From Perkinsus chesapeaki (lineage: Eukaryota; Perkinsozoa; Perkinsida; Perkinsidae), in the NCBI GenBank assembly GCA_013115145.1, contig JAAPAO010000544.1:1-24348 (forward strand): 24,348 nt of DNA. Reading direction: 5' to 3'. Below are positions 8,901 through 18,587 of the stretch, piece by piece. Each line of letters begins with the position of its first letter. Within the stretch, counting starts at the first letter, position 1. Below the pieces are notes generated by a model that searched no databases, was not told the origin of the DNA, and saw nothing but the letters and a program-made list of their open reading frames with translations. Position numbers and translations under genes: made by a program.

Positions 8901-11900
8901 CATTCACAGCACTTGTCGAGATTATATACTTCACCATTTTCGATGGATATTTCATTAAACGTCTCCATCTGTGTCTCGTGGTCAGCTAGATGATCAAAGA
9001 GGACTATACTCAGAGATCTTGCTAACCTGACGACATTCATTCAATGCATTGATGCCAGAGGGGCTTACGATGGATTTATTAAGCAGTCAATTATATTAAG
9101 GTGTTTTAGACTACACAGAATCATGTCAAAAAATGGCAAAGAACGGCAATCATCATCGAATTGGAGTCGCTGCATTGACAGATTAAAGGTAGGATGCAGG
9201 TGCTGGATGTGTGTTATCAGCTTCTCGTAGAGCCAGATGTCACCTGTCCAGAAATTATCATTTATGGAGCGCCATACAGAGTTTCCGCTGTGAAACTTTG
9301 TCACCTGCAGATAAGTGAACCCTTCCGCTCAACCCCGGTGGAGGTCCAAGGCACACCACACCGCATACCTGATTTAGCAATGTAATAGCACTCTTTCCCG
9401 GTTCATGGAGATGCCATTTCAATATGTGAACTAGTTGCACACATTAAGTTCACAAGGTCATTCCAATACCTTACTTGATCTATTTCGATGCCGTTAACAT
9501 GTCTCAGGCTCATCTGCTGTCTCTGACCGGACAATCTCGATAACGTATGTCCCCATACCTTCTCAGCGTGCTCAACCGAGAGGCTGTTGCCGCGCAGGTC
9601 CACGCTCTCAAGCTTAGGTAGGCGAAGCAAATTCACAAGTACCTGCCCGATGTCCTCTAATATTCGTGAACTCAGAAGAAACACGTCCAGAGTGATGTTC
9701 GGTCGTCCGGCTGTAGGTGGTTTGTGGGCTTCGAAATAAATTGTAAAAAGCCTCACACTTATCATCCACTCGTCCAAGGCTTCGGCTCCAACGTTGTGCT
9801 CTAGCCACCGGCTTCGGTGCCTGCACACCAATTAATCGGACGAGGAGGAGCTTACTCGTATACGTGAAGCCACAAGAATCTAATCTATTGAGGAGAATTG
9901 CGAAAGTGAATATACGGTGACCACGTGGAGCAGTCTTACATCGTCGACTCCCATGCTCCTGTTCTTGACAGCAGCGGATCTTCTCGTACACACCTGCCGT
10001 AGCATCCTATATTCGGCAAAGAAAGGGCTATAGCAGTTGAAATCCATACGAAACTGTGGCACATATTCCATGGCATAAGACGAGACAGTGCGAACTTCAA
10101 TAGTCCTGCGATGTAGGATACCGACAGAGGTGCGGAGACAGGAGAAAAGCCTACTTCGCAAGGTCGCAGTTGCAAAGGTTAACGGCCTTGAGGTCTTGGT
10201 AGGAGCATAGGTCAAGAGACAAGTTAAGGCCTCCAACAACCACCCGCGGCGGAATCTTCACGCTCATCTGAAAAATCGTCGGGCTGCTTCGTCTCATCTC
10301 GACATCAGATTTCACTTTTTCAACTTTGCCACTTGAGATTATAACTTCCAATTTATCTTTGCTGAGCATTTCAATAACTTCAGACTTGCTATACATGTTT
10401 CTGCGGCCATCTGCGTCGATTACTATGAGACATCTGAATGGTCGTCTCGGAGTGCATAACAACGCCAAAATCTGATGAGGCAAAGACATAGACCCACACT
10501 CGTGAATAGGTTCTGTTAGTAAGATAGACTATACCACGACCGACAAAGCCAAGGGCAGCTGCAGCTACCTTCCGCAGGCTGATCAAGTGCTTGTCGTGCC
10601 ATCCTCGTATTCGCGGTAGATACAGACGTTCCAGGCAGAAACCCGACTTGCTAGACATTACTCGCTCTTCGAGCAGTCCAATCGTATCGTCGGGGACTAA
10701 AATGCTACTTTCTGCAGGTCTCTTGGAGACTTCGGTGTTCCGATTTCAACACAGGAAAGATTATCTTACAAAGGGATAGTCCTGCAATCCTGTTGGAGGT
10801 CTCTCCGCAGAGGTATAGTTGTTCAATGATTGATTGTGCTATCGGATGGGCAATGACGAATGCCATTTTGCATCCCTGAACTCGATGTACCTCTTCGCTC
10901 TGCTTCAGGATGGTCGTCAGCCTATTTTCCGACCCTGAAAATCCATATTCTGGAGCAACACGTAAACAAGGAGCGTTCATACTCACCGCATCCTGTAAAC
11001 CATAAAACGACAAGGACGCCTTCACTCCGAGCGAGCTGGAGCCACATCAGCAACAGATCTACTCGCACGAAGTCTGGGCCGATGGTGACGTCGAAACAGA
11101 ATGAGCCGCTATCATGCTGACAGAATATCGTTATCATTTCACAGAAGAGTGAGCGTGATGGGTCATCGTGATAAAGCCATGATCATCTTTCTTGAGAATG
11201 CTATAGCTCCTACGCTACACTCATCAGTGCCGCACCCACTTGAAGTGAAATGTTGGGGATGGCAAGGATAAAATACTCGAGATTAATGACGTCTCGGGTG
11301 ACTTCGCTAACTTCGTCGTGTGCTTTAGGCGGAGGTATCTGCAAGAATACACTAAAGTGAGATTTCACTAGTAGCGATATTCGGCGAGTGACTGTTCGCG
11401 GATGTGCTGCAAACGCCTTGGAGCTCGAAATACCAAGGAGCTTGCCACGCACTTCGTTGAGTAGCCTCAGGTATGGCATGCTATCCATGAGAGCTGCAAT
11501 GAAGGTCCATGATGAATCAAGCGGATCACGGAGGTGGGAGTTCTGGCTCGTTAACGGAAAATTGATGTAGCTTATATCTGACGATTGAGGCGATCATGAT
11601 CATCAGGACCCCGGATATCTAGGGTATCATAAATCAGCAAAATGATCCACTCACGATACGAGACTTCACACACCGTGTTGCAGAACAGTATTGTTCCTAG
11701 TTTTTTCATCTCCATAGACTTACGGCAAATATCAAGCACACGAGCTGGGCATCTGGCAGCTACGAGGGAGTCCCATAGGGCGGGTCCAAGATCGGGGACA
11801 CCTGGTAGAAAGCTCTCAGCGAAGCTTGCTGTCCTGCACGCAAGAACAGAATCTTCAGGCCAAAGGCTTCAGCTACTAAGCCGCCTGCTTAAAGCAGGGC

Positions 11901-14512
11901 AACACACATAGCTGTACAAACACGTGGAAGGGTCAGCTTCATCAGACGATGAACGAACACTATCAATCGCACTTGTGTTCAATCATCGGACTTCAGTGAC
12001 TGTAGCGTCGCCACTGGCGAGTCTCTCCTGCCGAGTGGTTACCTGGATGAATGGAGAGCTTTATCTCGTGAAGGCTCTCGCACTGACTCAAGCTTCTTAG
12101 CGCTTTCAGAGCTGACCAGTACACCAATGGGTGATGGCGTGGAGCGTGATCACGTATAATCTGATATTGTCGTTCCCCAAAGCGACGTCCATCAGACGTC
12201 CAGAGCGGCCTGCTGAGAATCGTACTGAGGAATCGTCGTCAAGCGCAATATCGAGTCGGGTGATATCCGACAGTTTCATACTCCCAACGATAAGCGCGAA
12301 AACGGCGAACTCCGCAGGCGATTGTCCTGCTGACATAGCCAGAGAGACCTGAGAGAACTCAGGTCAACTCAGGTGACTAACCCTGCTTAATATTAGAGTT
12401 GATAATTCGCTCGATTGAGTAAGCGAATCAAAAGTGATGTTGGTAGACACATGACAAGCTCGTTAGCTAGTGGTCACTTTGTTCGTGACGTATCTCATGA
12501 GTTTCACACTGTGAACGTTGACGTAACTTACCGAAGGAGATAGTCTCATGTTACTCAATGAATATGCGGCTTCACCGAGGACGATAGTAGGAAAGTGATG
12601 CACGATGATCAATGCGACGCTTTCTAATGTCTCCCTGAAGTAGTCCTATTGAGCATGCGAGCGGGGATCTGGAATAGATCACTGCAATGAGGGTTGAACA
12701 AAAAGGAAGCGGGTTTGGCCAACAGACTGCATATACAAGAAATGCTGCCAGACAGCTGGGAACGTTTCAGGGAAAGGTGAGTGTCGACCTCTGTAGCCCA
12801 CAGTGTAAGGGAAGAGCTAGCTCCTGCAGTTCTACTGAATCAGCGTCAGCTAGCGCTTGCACAAATGAGACCACGAAGTCGTCAGTCCACGGCAGCTCGG
12901 CCAGCGAGAGCCTCCGGAGGGTTCGCAAATGTCCACAGCTGATGTGCCTGTTAAGTTTTTGTTGGTACAGTAGGATCCAAGTTACTTTATGGTGAGCGCA
13001 CAAATCGATGTTGTGACTGCTCCATTATAGGATACGTCTAATTCTATCAAAGATGTCCCTCGGAAGTAGCCAAGAAGAAATGCAAGCTCCTCACTAGAAA
13101 GTAGGCTTCCTGAGATAAACTCAGTAAGACTTTCGTGCGTGCGTGTGCGAATTTGTACTCGTCAGATTTAGTTTGGCAGCCGGTGAACCTCTTAATTGCT
13201 TCAAATCTAACAGGGTGCCAAATCCAGGCCTTTTTCGACGACCAATGCAGTTGACGTATCGAACTTGGCTTGCCGTACACGCCTCTCCCAACTCAAAAGC
13301 CGCCTCGACGCCGATCTACAGGAGAGAACTTACTCGAGGAATACGGCCCAAGGGTTGACTGGTGGTCGAGACTGGTACTTCGAGTCTCACGAAACTCAGA
13401 GTGGCGCATGAATGATTCTGGATTGAGCACTTACGTTGTTCAGTCGAAAATCTAGCTCGATCAGAGAGGAGTTCCGGGGGAGTAAACTTGAGAGGATGTG
13501 AGCGCCGAACGCCTAACAGCAGATTGTCCAACGCTTTCTCTGAGAAACCCGCCGAACGCGCTTTGTGAATAGCGACGCTTTCTTCTCGTTCTGGAGTCGC
13601 TTAACGCTCACGGCACGACGTAACGCCCGCCAAGTATAAAACAAGCGAGAGCAGTTATTGATTCGACCCCACAGACTAAATTGTGGCATGTCACCTGGGG
13701 TACGGCTGGCGCTTACTTCAATTCCAAACAGAGGGTTACGACCGGCGAAGCCGCATAGCCTGAGCGACGTGACTTTATTGTGAGTAATGTCCTACACAAG
13801 ACGGCTGGAAGAATATTTCACTTAGGAAGTTTACATGAACTGGAAGGCCATTGCACTCCATTATATGCTCTAAGCAGGCATTCAATTTCCTCAGTAAGGA
13901 TCTGCTGGACTGATAGTCTATGGGGTTTCCTCGAATATCTGAAACCTCGTGTCAACCATAGCCAATGAGAAAGGTATGTACTAACGGTGGAGTCGACGAC
14001 TCAAAATGAGTTTCAGATAGTAGAACATCATAGCTGGCGAAGTTTGCTAAACTGCAGTCTGCGGAGTAGCTTAGTTGTACAGCATCTTATTCTTTAAGAA
14101 AGGCCCATCACCCAGAGTATCGTCTTTGTGATTGCACTCACCTAGCTTTAATAGTCGGTCAGTATTCGCGCTCGCGATGATTCTCTTTATTATAGCAAGC
14201 GGTAGATCAGCGCCGAGGAGACAAATGGTATCCATGAGTTCAAATCCCCCATTCCCGAAAGACAGGTCCAGGGAGGTAGGAAAGGTCATGAGCTGAAGAG
14301 GTATCTTTTTATATAGAGTAAGATATCCAGGGAGTAGGCAAGTTCGGCCAATGCTGGTTGAACGTATCGTTGCAACGCTGATAAAAGACTTGCCATGTTT
14401 CAGAAGTTACCCTCAAATTTCATAGCATATACTTGTTGATACAATTCACCTGAGTCTTATCAACCTCAAGCAAGAGTAATGGATGAGGATAGACTGTGAG
14501 ACGTTGGAACAT
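5843..14512 (-). CDS. Giant multi-exon leucine-rich-repeat protein gene
   Basis: Hand-built spliced model. Exons 1-24: 14450-14512, 14142-14388, 14001-14046, 13857-13917, 13695-13791, 13334-13590, 13212-13263, 12986-13157, 12789-12947, 12532-12634, 12154-12348, 12015-12082, 11655-11833, 11240-11577, 10987-11116, 10770-10934, 10569-10729, 10155-10471, 9994-10105, 9864-9958, 9475-9820, 9069-9304, 8889-9026, 8688-8816. Then 8121-8237, 7856-7991, 7681-7776, 7458-7559, an unresolved part (6947-7457), 6820-6946, 6623-6773, 6460-6535, 5976-6152 and 5843-5861. Every listed junction has GT/AG and matching phase; the first 24 exons alone give about 1,290 residues. The start ATG is at 14512. Leucine-rich repeats of the ribonuclease-inhibitor style recur: LIELDVSYN, LRTLRRLSLAELPW, LKAVNLCNCDL, LESVDLRGNSL, LPALKQLNGIDLA, LEALDLRRNCITSDGV, IKLVDLGSNSIGPRG. 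No other domain, signal peptide or membrane segment is seen. Exons 3, 4, 7, 10, 12 and the gap after 7458 are least sure. It could instead be two adjacent LRR genes split in the 450-bp intron at 8238-8687, where an alternative exon would end at 8461. Confidence 0.65.
6366..6409. repeat. Three-tier inverted repeat inside an LRR-gene intron
   Basis: Nested arms are aataa/ttatt (6366-6370, 6405-6409), cgccccc/gggggcg (6372-6378, 6397-6403) and ttatgg/ccataa (6379-6384, 6386-6391). Together they could form a long stem within the 307-bp intron between the exons at 6460-6535 and 5976-6152. This may be a small mobile-element relic or a fold that shortens the intron for splicing. Confidence 0.5.
8238..8687 (-). 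other. Longest intron of the LRR gene, or an intergenic gap
   Basis: This AT-rich stretch carries no LRR-like coding signal. Its donor (gtgagt) and its acceptor (cttgtgaccag) are in matching phase 2, so I treat it as an intron. It is several times longer than the other introns in the gene. An alternative acceptor at about 8588 would give a 42-codon terminal exon with stop at 8461-8463, which would end a first gene here. Confidence 0.4.
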
Positions 14513-14746
14513 GTGAATTCGAATTCCGAACTTGAACTCAGCAGTAAGAATCTGTCAACGAGTCAAAGTGATTATACACCGTGAGAGTATGGTATGGTAC
14601 ACATTGTGATGGTCAGATTCGAATGGTTGGCTTCGCCGAGACGGGAGCAGGCAAGACAACAAGGGTACGGAATGAGTGATACGAAATACGCAATATGAGA
14701 AAATACGACCGGTTGACGAGGTTAACTTGATAATCAGCCACTAACC
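14513..14746. other. Short gap between the LRR gene and the LicD-like gene
   Basis: About 230 bases with no coding signal lie between the LRR start codon and the stop of the upstream LicD-like gene. It must hold the 3' UTR of one and the promoter of the other. I see no TATA box or other recognisable element. Confidence 0.5.
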
Positions 14747-15799
14747 TCAAGCAGTTGCTCTGAGGATAGCCGAGCTGAGTTTTTTGTAGCATCGGCGACA
14801 AAAGAAAATCGAAGCATATACGAAGAATGGCAGGAATAATGAAAAAGACACTATTACAAGCCAACGGGCAGAACCATTTAACTCACTTCTGTGATACCAA
14901 CCGACAATTTCACCAACAACAATGGTGTGACTATCGCCAAAAGCCGCGTTCTTCGGTACCGTGTGCAAGTTAGTGATCCCCTTACCGCCGGGGAAGTGGC
15001 TGTAGTAAGCATCCAATACAGCGGTAGCATTATGTGGTACATTAATAGCTACGTCGTTGTTGAGTAGAGAGTTGACCACTGGTAGGATATCCTCTTTTTG
15101 AGCGCAGACCGACGGAACAGCACCTACGCATGCATAGGAGACGTTAGAAGCGTCTGAGCATTTGCACTCAGAGACTTCGACGTCAGATACCATGTAAATG
15201 TCGGTGAAGCAACCCTGTTGATCGAATACCGATGCTATACGCATTTGTTTCACGTCACAACCGGTGAATTCGTCCTCTGGATGATCTGAGAGGCCATTCT
15301 GGCCGAGATACTGTAGTTCAAAGCCAGCGGGGACGTGTGGGATCATTAGGGATGCAATGTTGACAGCGTCAGAGCGCTGAGCCAAGGCCGCCTTGCACTG
15401 TGATTCGGTGAACCCTGTGTCACCGTCTGTGTCCCAAGGGATCTGACCGCCGTCATGGCGGTACCAACCGAGCAGGCTTCCCGCCAGCAAGAAGGCATCA
15501 ATCCCAGTGGCTTTCAGAGCTATCGTTGCTACCTCGGTTGTTCTCTGAATGCACATAAGACGTTTTCTGTGCTCAGCAGGCGACCCCCAAAGATGGTAGG
15601 AGAGTAGGTCATCGTGATCCATGCAAATGGTTCTATCAAGATACAGGGACTCTTGCGGCCAATCTGTATCCTGGAGGGCCAGTGCGACGGTTTCCTTTGG
15701 GCATAGAAAGATCTGCTCCAAGGGTGCAAAAGGTACAACTTCTTCAGAAGAGACCTTGATCAATTCGTAGCGGGACAGAGTGTCGAGGAAGTAGGACAT
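14747..15799 (-). CDS. LicD/fukutin-like nucleotidyltransferase-fold protein A, membrane-anchored
   Basis: An uninterrupted frame of 350 residues. The family hallmark is at residues 107-127: GSLLGWYRHDGGQIPWDTDG, followed by D, the G-LLGW-R-----IPWD-D-D signature of LicD, fukutin and FKRP. The Asp residues there bind metal and the sugar- or choline-phosphate donor in characterised members. A later CDVKQMR...CFTDIY segment matches the family's downstream Asp-containing strand. Several cysteines are shared with the paralogue at 18588-19703. A hydrophobic segment (about 313-333) followed by CRRCYKK gives a C-terminal anchor with the enzyme in the lumen or outside. No signal peptide precedes the domain. 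A strong acceptor-like site abuts the ATG, so an upstream exon may supply the signal. Known relatives transfer phosphocholine or ribitol phosphate to glycans; the substrate here is unknown. Confidence 0.85.
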   Translation of the reverse strand: MSYFLDTLSRYELIKVSSEEVVPFAPLEQIFLCPKETVALALQDTDWPQESLYLDRTICMDHDDLLSYHLWGSPAEHRKRLMCIQRTTEVATIALKATGIDAFLLAGSLLGWYRHDGGQIPWDTDGDTGFTESQCKAALAQRSDAVNIASLMIPHVPAGFELQYLGQNGLSDHPEDEFTGCDVKQMRIASVFDQQGCFTDIYMVSDVEVSECKCSDASNVSYACVGAVPSVCAQKEDILPVVNSLLNNDVAINVPHNATAVLDAYYSHFPGGKGITNLHTVPKNAAFGDSHTIVVGEIVGWYHRSELNGSARWLVIVSFSLFLPFFVYASIFFCRRCYKKLSSAILRATA

Positions 15800-15812
15800 C
15801 TGTAGAGTAAAT
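15800..15812 (-). promoter_or_regulatory. Splice acceptor touching the start codon of LicD-like gene A
   Basis: Read on the minus strand, the bases before the ATG are tttactctacag, an ideal pyrimidine-rich acceptor ending exactly at the start codon. It could receive a spliced leader or join an upstream exon that encodes the missing signal peptide. Confidence 0.5.
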
Positions 15813-16858
15813 CTGTGACTAGAGAGTCCTATGGCGGTTAGATTCCAACGCTTCGGGTCGGTCCTCTAATCTCCGTACAATGACAAAGACCGCCCCTCAC
15901 ATTTCATACAAGACTAGTAGTGGTCTATAACGAAAGCTACGAACATAACACAGAAATGAATAATTGGAAGCGATGATATGGGTAGTACAGTACCACTGAA
16001 GTGAATAGGTTTTAGGGAAAGAAGAGGCTTGATGCCGCTCGGTATTACGGCTTACCAGCATACACGCTGCTGCATGTCAGTCGTTTCTATTCGCCTTCGC
16101 AACCCAAAGGCTCAAAGTTTGTGGCGAAAGGAAAGCCCCTTCGATGAGCATGCGTGCAACTCTATCGGTTACCGTCGGTGACTCACGGGTGAGACACACA
16201 GGAAATGAATACCAAGAAGGTGTCTCACAGCTTTAGGCCAAGCTGTTATATGCTTGTTCGACCCTTCCTTTTGCAGTGAAATATATACAACACATGTAGA
16301 GTTCGTATTTAGGCGGTTTGGTGCGAGTCCTATTCCCGAAGAACGACTCACTATTAGAAGGACTCACTATGAACTTGGGAGTTCTATAATAGCATGATGG
16401 GTAAGCGCCCAATATAGAGATTTTCGAGTTGTACCTTCATGTATATTCATGACTGCGTCCAAAAATGGACGTTATACCAGGTTATGCTACATGAAATGGG
16501 CTTGCGCCGCGGGCGCGCGTGCTCCTTAGCTTTGCCACGAAATAACATCCCCTCAATACTTGTTATGCATCTCCCACGACTTACTAGACAGCAATCTCGC
16601 CCTTTGAAAGCCAACATTGTGTGAAAGAGGGGTTCAAGGGTAGTTTCCTAAGGTGGGTCGCGGCACTCCTTCCTCTACAGGCCGCAGGCCCCATGCACGC
16701 ACGCTGCCGGGCGCGCTCTTCTGGGGACTGAGCAACCGGAGGCGGTAACGCATGTGAGGGTAATGCATTATCAAATCGATTCTTGTTCAGCGGTACCGCA
16801 ACTGACTTTATTAACCTTTTTAGTTTTTCGAACTATCTTGTTAAGCTCTAATATCGCA
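15813..16858. other. Intergenic region, no gene recognised
   Basis: None of the short frames here shows known motifs. A segment at about 16500-16760 is distinctly GC-rich (for example gggcgcgcgtgctcc and ccgggcgcgctcttctgg) compared with the AT-rich DNA on either side. It may be a small repeat or a structured non-coding element. I find no tRNA fold in it. Confidence 0.45.
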
Positions 16859-16996
16859 ATGATAATGAAGTATTTCATCTGCTTGGTTTCTGCGACTATT
16901 GTGCAGACCGAAGAATGCTATGATTCATTCTGTGGAAACACGGTAATCATCGATGATTACGAACCACATGAGGAAATAAGGAAGAAGTTGTACTAA
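16859..16996 (+). CDS. Small ORF with a possible signal peptide
   Basis: A 45-codon frame, MIMKYFICLVSATIVQT followed by an acidic tail with two cysteines (EECYDSFCGN) and a basic end (EIRKKLY). The start looks like a short secretory signal. The stop lies two bases before the ATG of the exonuclease gene, so it may be an upstream ORF in that mRNA rather than a separate gene. A gtaatc donor at 16942 and a tactaag acceptor at 16991-16997 suggest that part of it could be an intron in the exonuclease 5' UTR. I do not recognise a family. Confidence 0.3.
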   Translation: MIMKYFICLVSATIVQTEECYDSFCGNTVIIDDYEPHEEIRKKLY

Positions 16997-16998
16997 GG

Positions 16999-18075
16999 AT
17001 GAGTTCTTCCTTTCCTCGTGGACTATGTTGCAGGTCCGGACAACCTGTTGTCGGTATAGATTTCGAATGGGACGCCACCAGAGGTGGAGCTTATGCTCCT
17101 ATTTCCTTGGTAAGTTCACGGGCCAATACTACCGGCTGATTTTGCTGCTTACTTGCTTTTCAGGTCCAAATCGCCATCCCTGATGCTGTCTTCATCTTTC
17201 GTATCTTCCCGGGAGATCCACTCCAAGACATTGCCCGAGAAATTATAAATAATGATGTATGTGCGGCACGCTTTTGTGCGCTAAGGAGGTCCATCCGGGG
17301 GTCCTCCTTGTAGTCCACATGGCACTGACCAACGCTAAGACACGGACTAGACGCTGAACATCTGCTGATAGGACTTCTCAGGAATACGATCGTTGTCAGA
17401 TAGTTCTGAACGCCACGCGGTGGAGACATAGTAGATCTCCGTTATCGCTGCTCAGAATATACTGAAGCTTGGAGCCTCCATCGGTAACAATGATCGCATC
17501 AAACTTAGGAGAGATTTCGATGTTGACCTGAACTTGGACGCCACCATAGACATGGTCCAAGTCGCAAGAGACCGAGGTTTGAAGAAGCCCGGAATGGAGG
17601 GTATGTGCCTCTCCATAGGATATGATATCGGCAAGCCGAAGTAGCTGGAGCAGTTGGAGCAGGCTGCTATCGAAGTCTAAGCAATGCATCTCCGTGAGCA
17701 GGTTCTCTTCAGAGTTCTACACGTGGACCAATTACCGCTTAACCTGCGGTCAACAACGCTATGCAGCTAACGACGCATGGTTCCTCCTCCTTGTTGCTGC
17801 AACTTGGGAAGTGATCGATGTCGATGTAGGCAGCCAATTTATTATTAGTACCTCGTTAATGTCGACGACATCATGTCGTACTTTCGCGAATGGTTCTACT
17901 TTTCAGGCTGACACTCTTGCTACAATGCGCAGCTCAATCGCAAAGGCTACAGCTGTCACAAGTTCCGATGTCGGTGAGCCGGTAAGTCGAAGGGATTTCC
18001 GACTTCTCTCAAAGAGGTTCTCTTCGTCAGGATTGCAAATTGTTCTGCCCGGGTAGCGGCTGCCCCAAACTGTAA
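16999..18075 (+). CDS. DEDDy 3'-5' exonuclease, WRN-exonuclease type
   Basis: Six exons with closed phases: 16999-17109, 17164-17256, 17456-17640, 17702-17825, 17907-17981, 18031-18075, giving 210 residues. All catalytic motifs of the RNase D/WRN exonuclease family are present. Exo I is VVGIDFEWD (Asp21, Glu23). Exo II is KLGASIGNNDRIKL (Asp81), corresponding to the V/I-G-x-x-x-D-x-x-K-L strand of WRN. Exo III is QRYAANDAW (Tyr150, Asp154), the Y-x3-D that defines the DEDDy class. The fold would remove nucleotides from 3' ends of DNA or RNA with two metal ions. No helicase or HRDC part is visible, so it resembles stand-alone WRNexo/EXD2-like proteins. The last exon adds a short Cys-containing tail (DCKLFCPGSGCPKL) that might bind zinc. 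The gene sits between the two LicD-like genes, on the other strand. Confidence 0.88.
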
Positions 18076-18587
18076 TGTCTGGACTTAATACAAGGCTTTT
18101 TGAAGCTATGACTTTTCTATGCTAACGGTGTCAACTTTCTCTAAACGCATCTCTTATGTCAGCAGTCTCTTGCAAGTATATTGTTAAGTTTCCACGTTAA
18201 CAGGATTGCATGAATACCTTCACTGGTGGCAGTGGCTTATCCAAATAGCCCATATTCAGGGACTCCCCTCCCACCGACTCATCTCTGCTGAATAGAGAGA
18301 ACTACGATATACTCTTTACAAAGAGTCTTTAGTATGTCCATCAATTGAAGGGAAACTCAAGCACGATGAGGATAGTGCGACACAGGTGTCCAGTCGTGAT
18401 AGTATAGAAGAGAGCTCGGCACCAAGAGGCATTATTGTACAGCATCGTGTACGATGCCTCGTCGTGAGCGAGCAAGAAAGAGCCACGAAGATCGGTCAAA
18501 TATGACAACAGCGTCGAGAGAAGTATAATAGATGAAGAGCTATGGTATGGTGGGACTACCCGAGTAGCATGAGACGAAGTATTATTA
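18076..18587. other. Intergenic space between convergent 3' ends
   Basis: About 510 bases separate the stop of the exonuclease gene (+) from the stop of LicD-like gene B (-). Only low-scoring short frames are present, and no RNA gene or repeat is recognised. Confidence 0.5.

Noticed and set aside
11881-11899. Short palindrome cctgcttaaagcagg as a regulatory site
   Set aside because: It lies within an LRR-gene intron, is only six bases per arm and has no context to support a function.
16600-16760. tRNA or SINE with a B-box-like ggttcaag at about 16630
   Set aside because: No matching A box, acceptor stem or cloverleaf can be drawn, so the match is no better than chance.
17396-17689. Minus-strand 97-codon frame
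   Set aside because: It is antisense to exon 3 of the exonuclease, which carries the catalytic Exo II motif.
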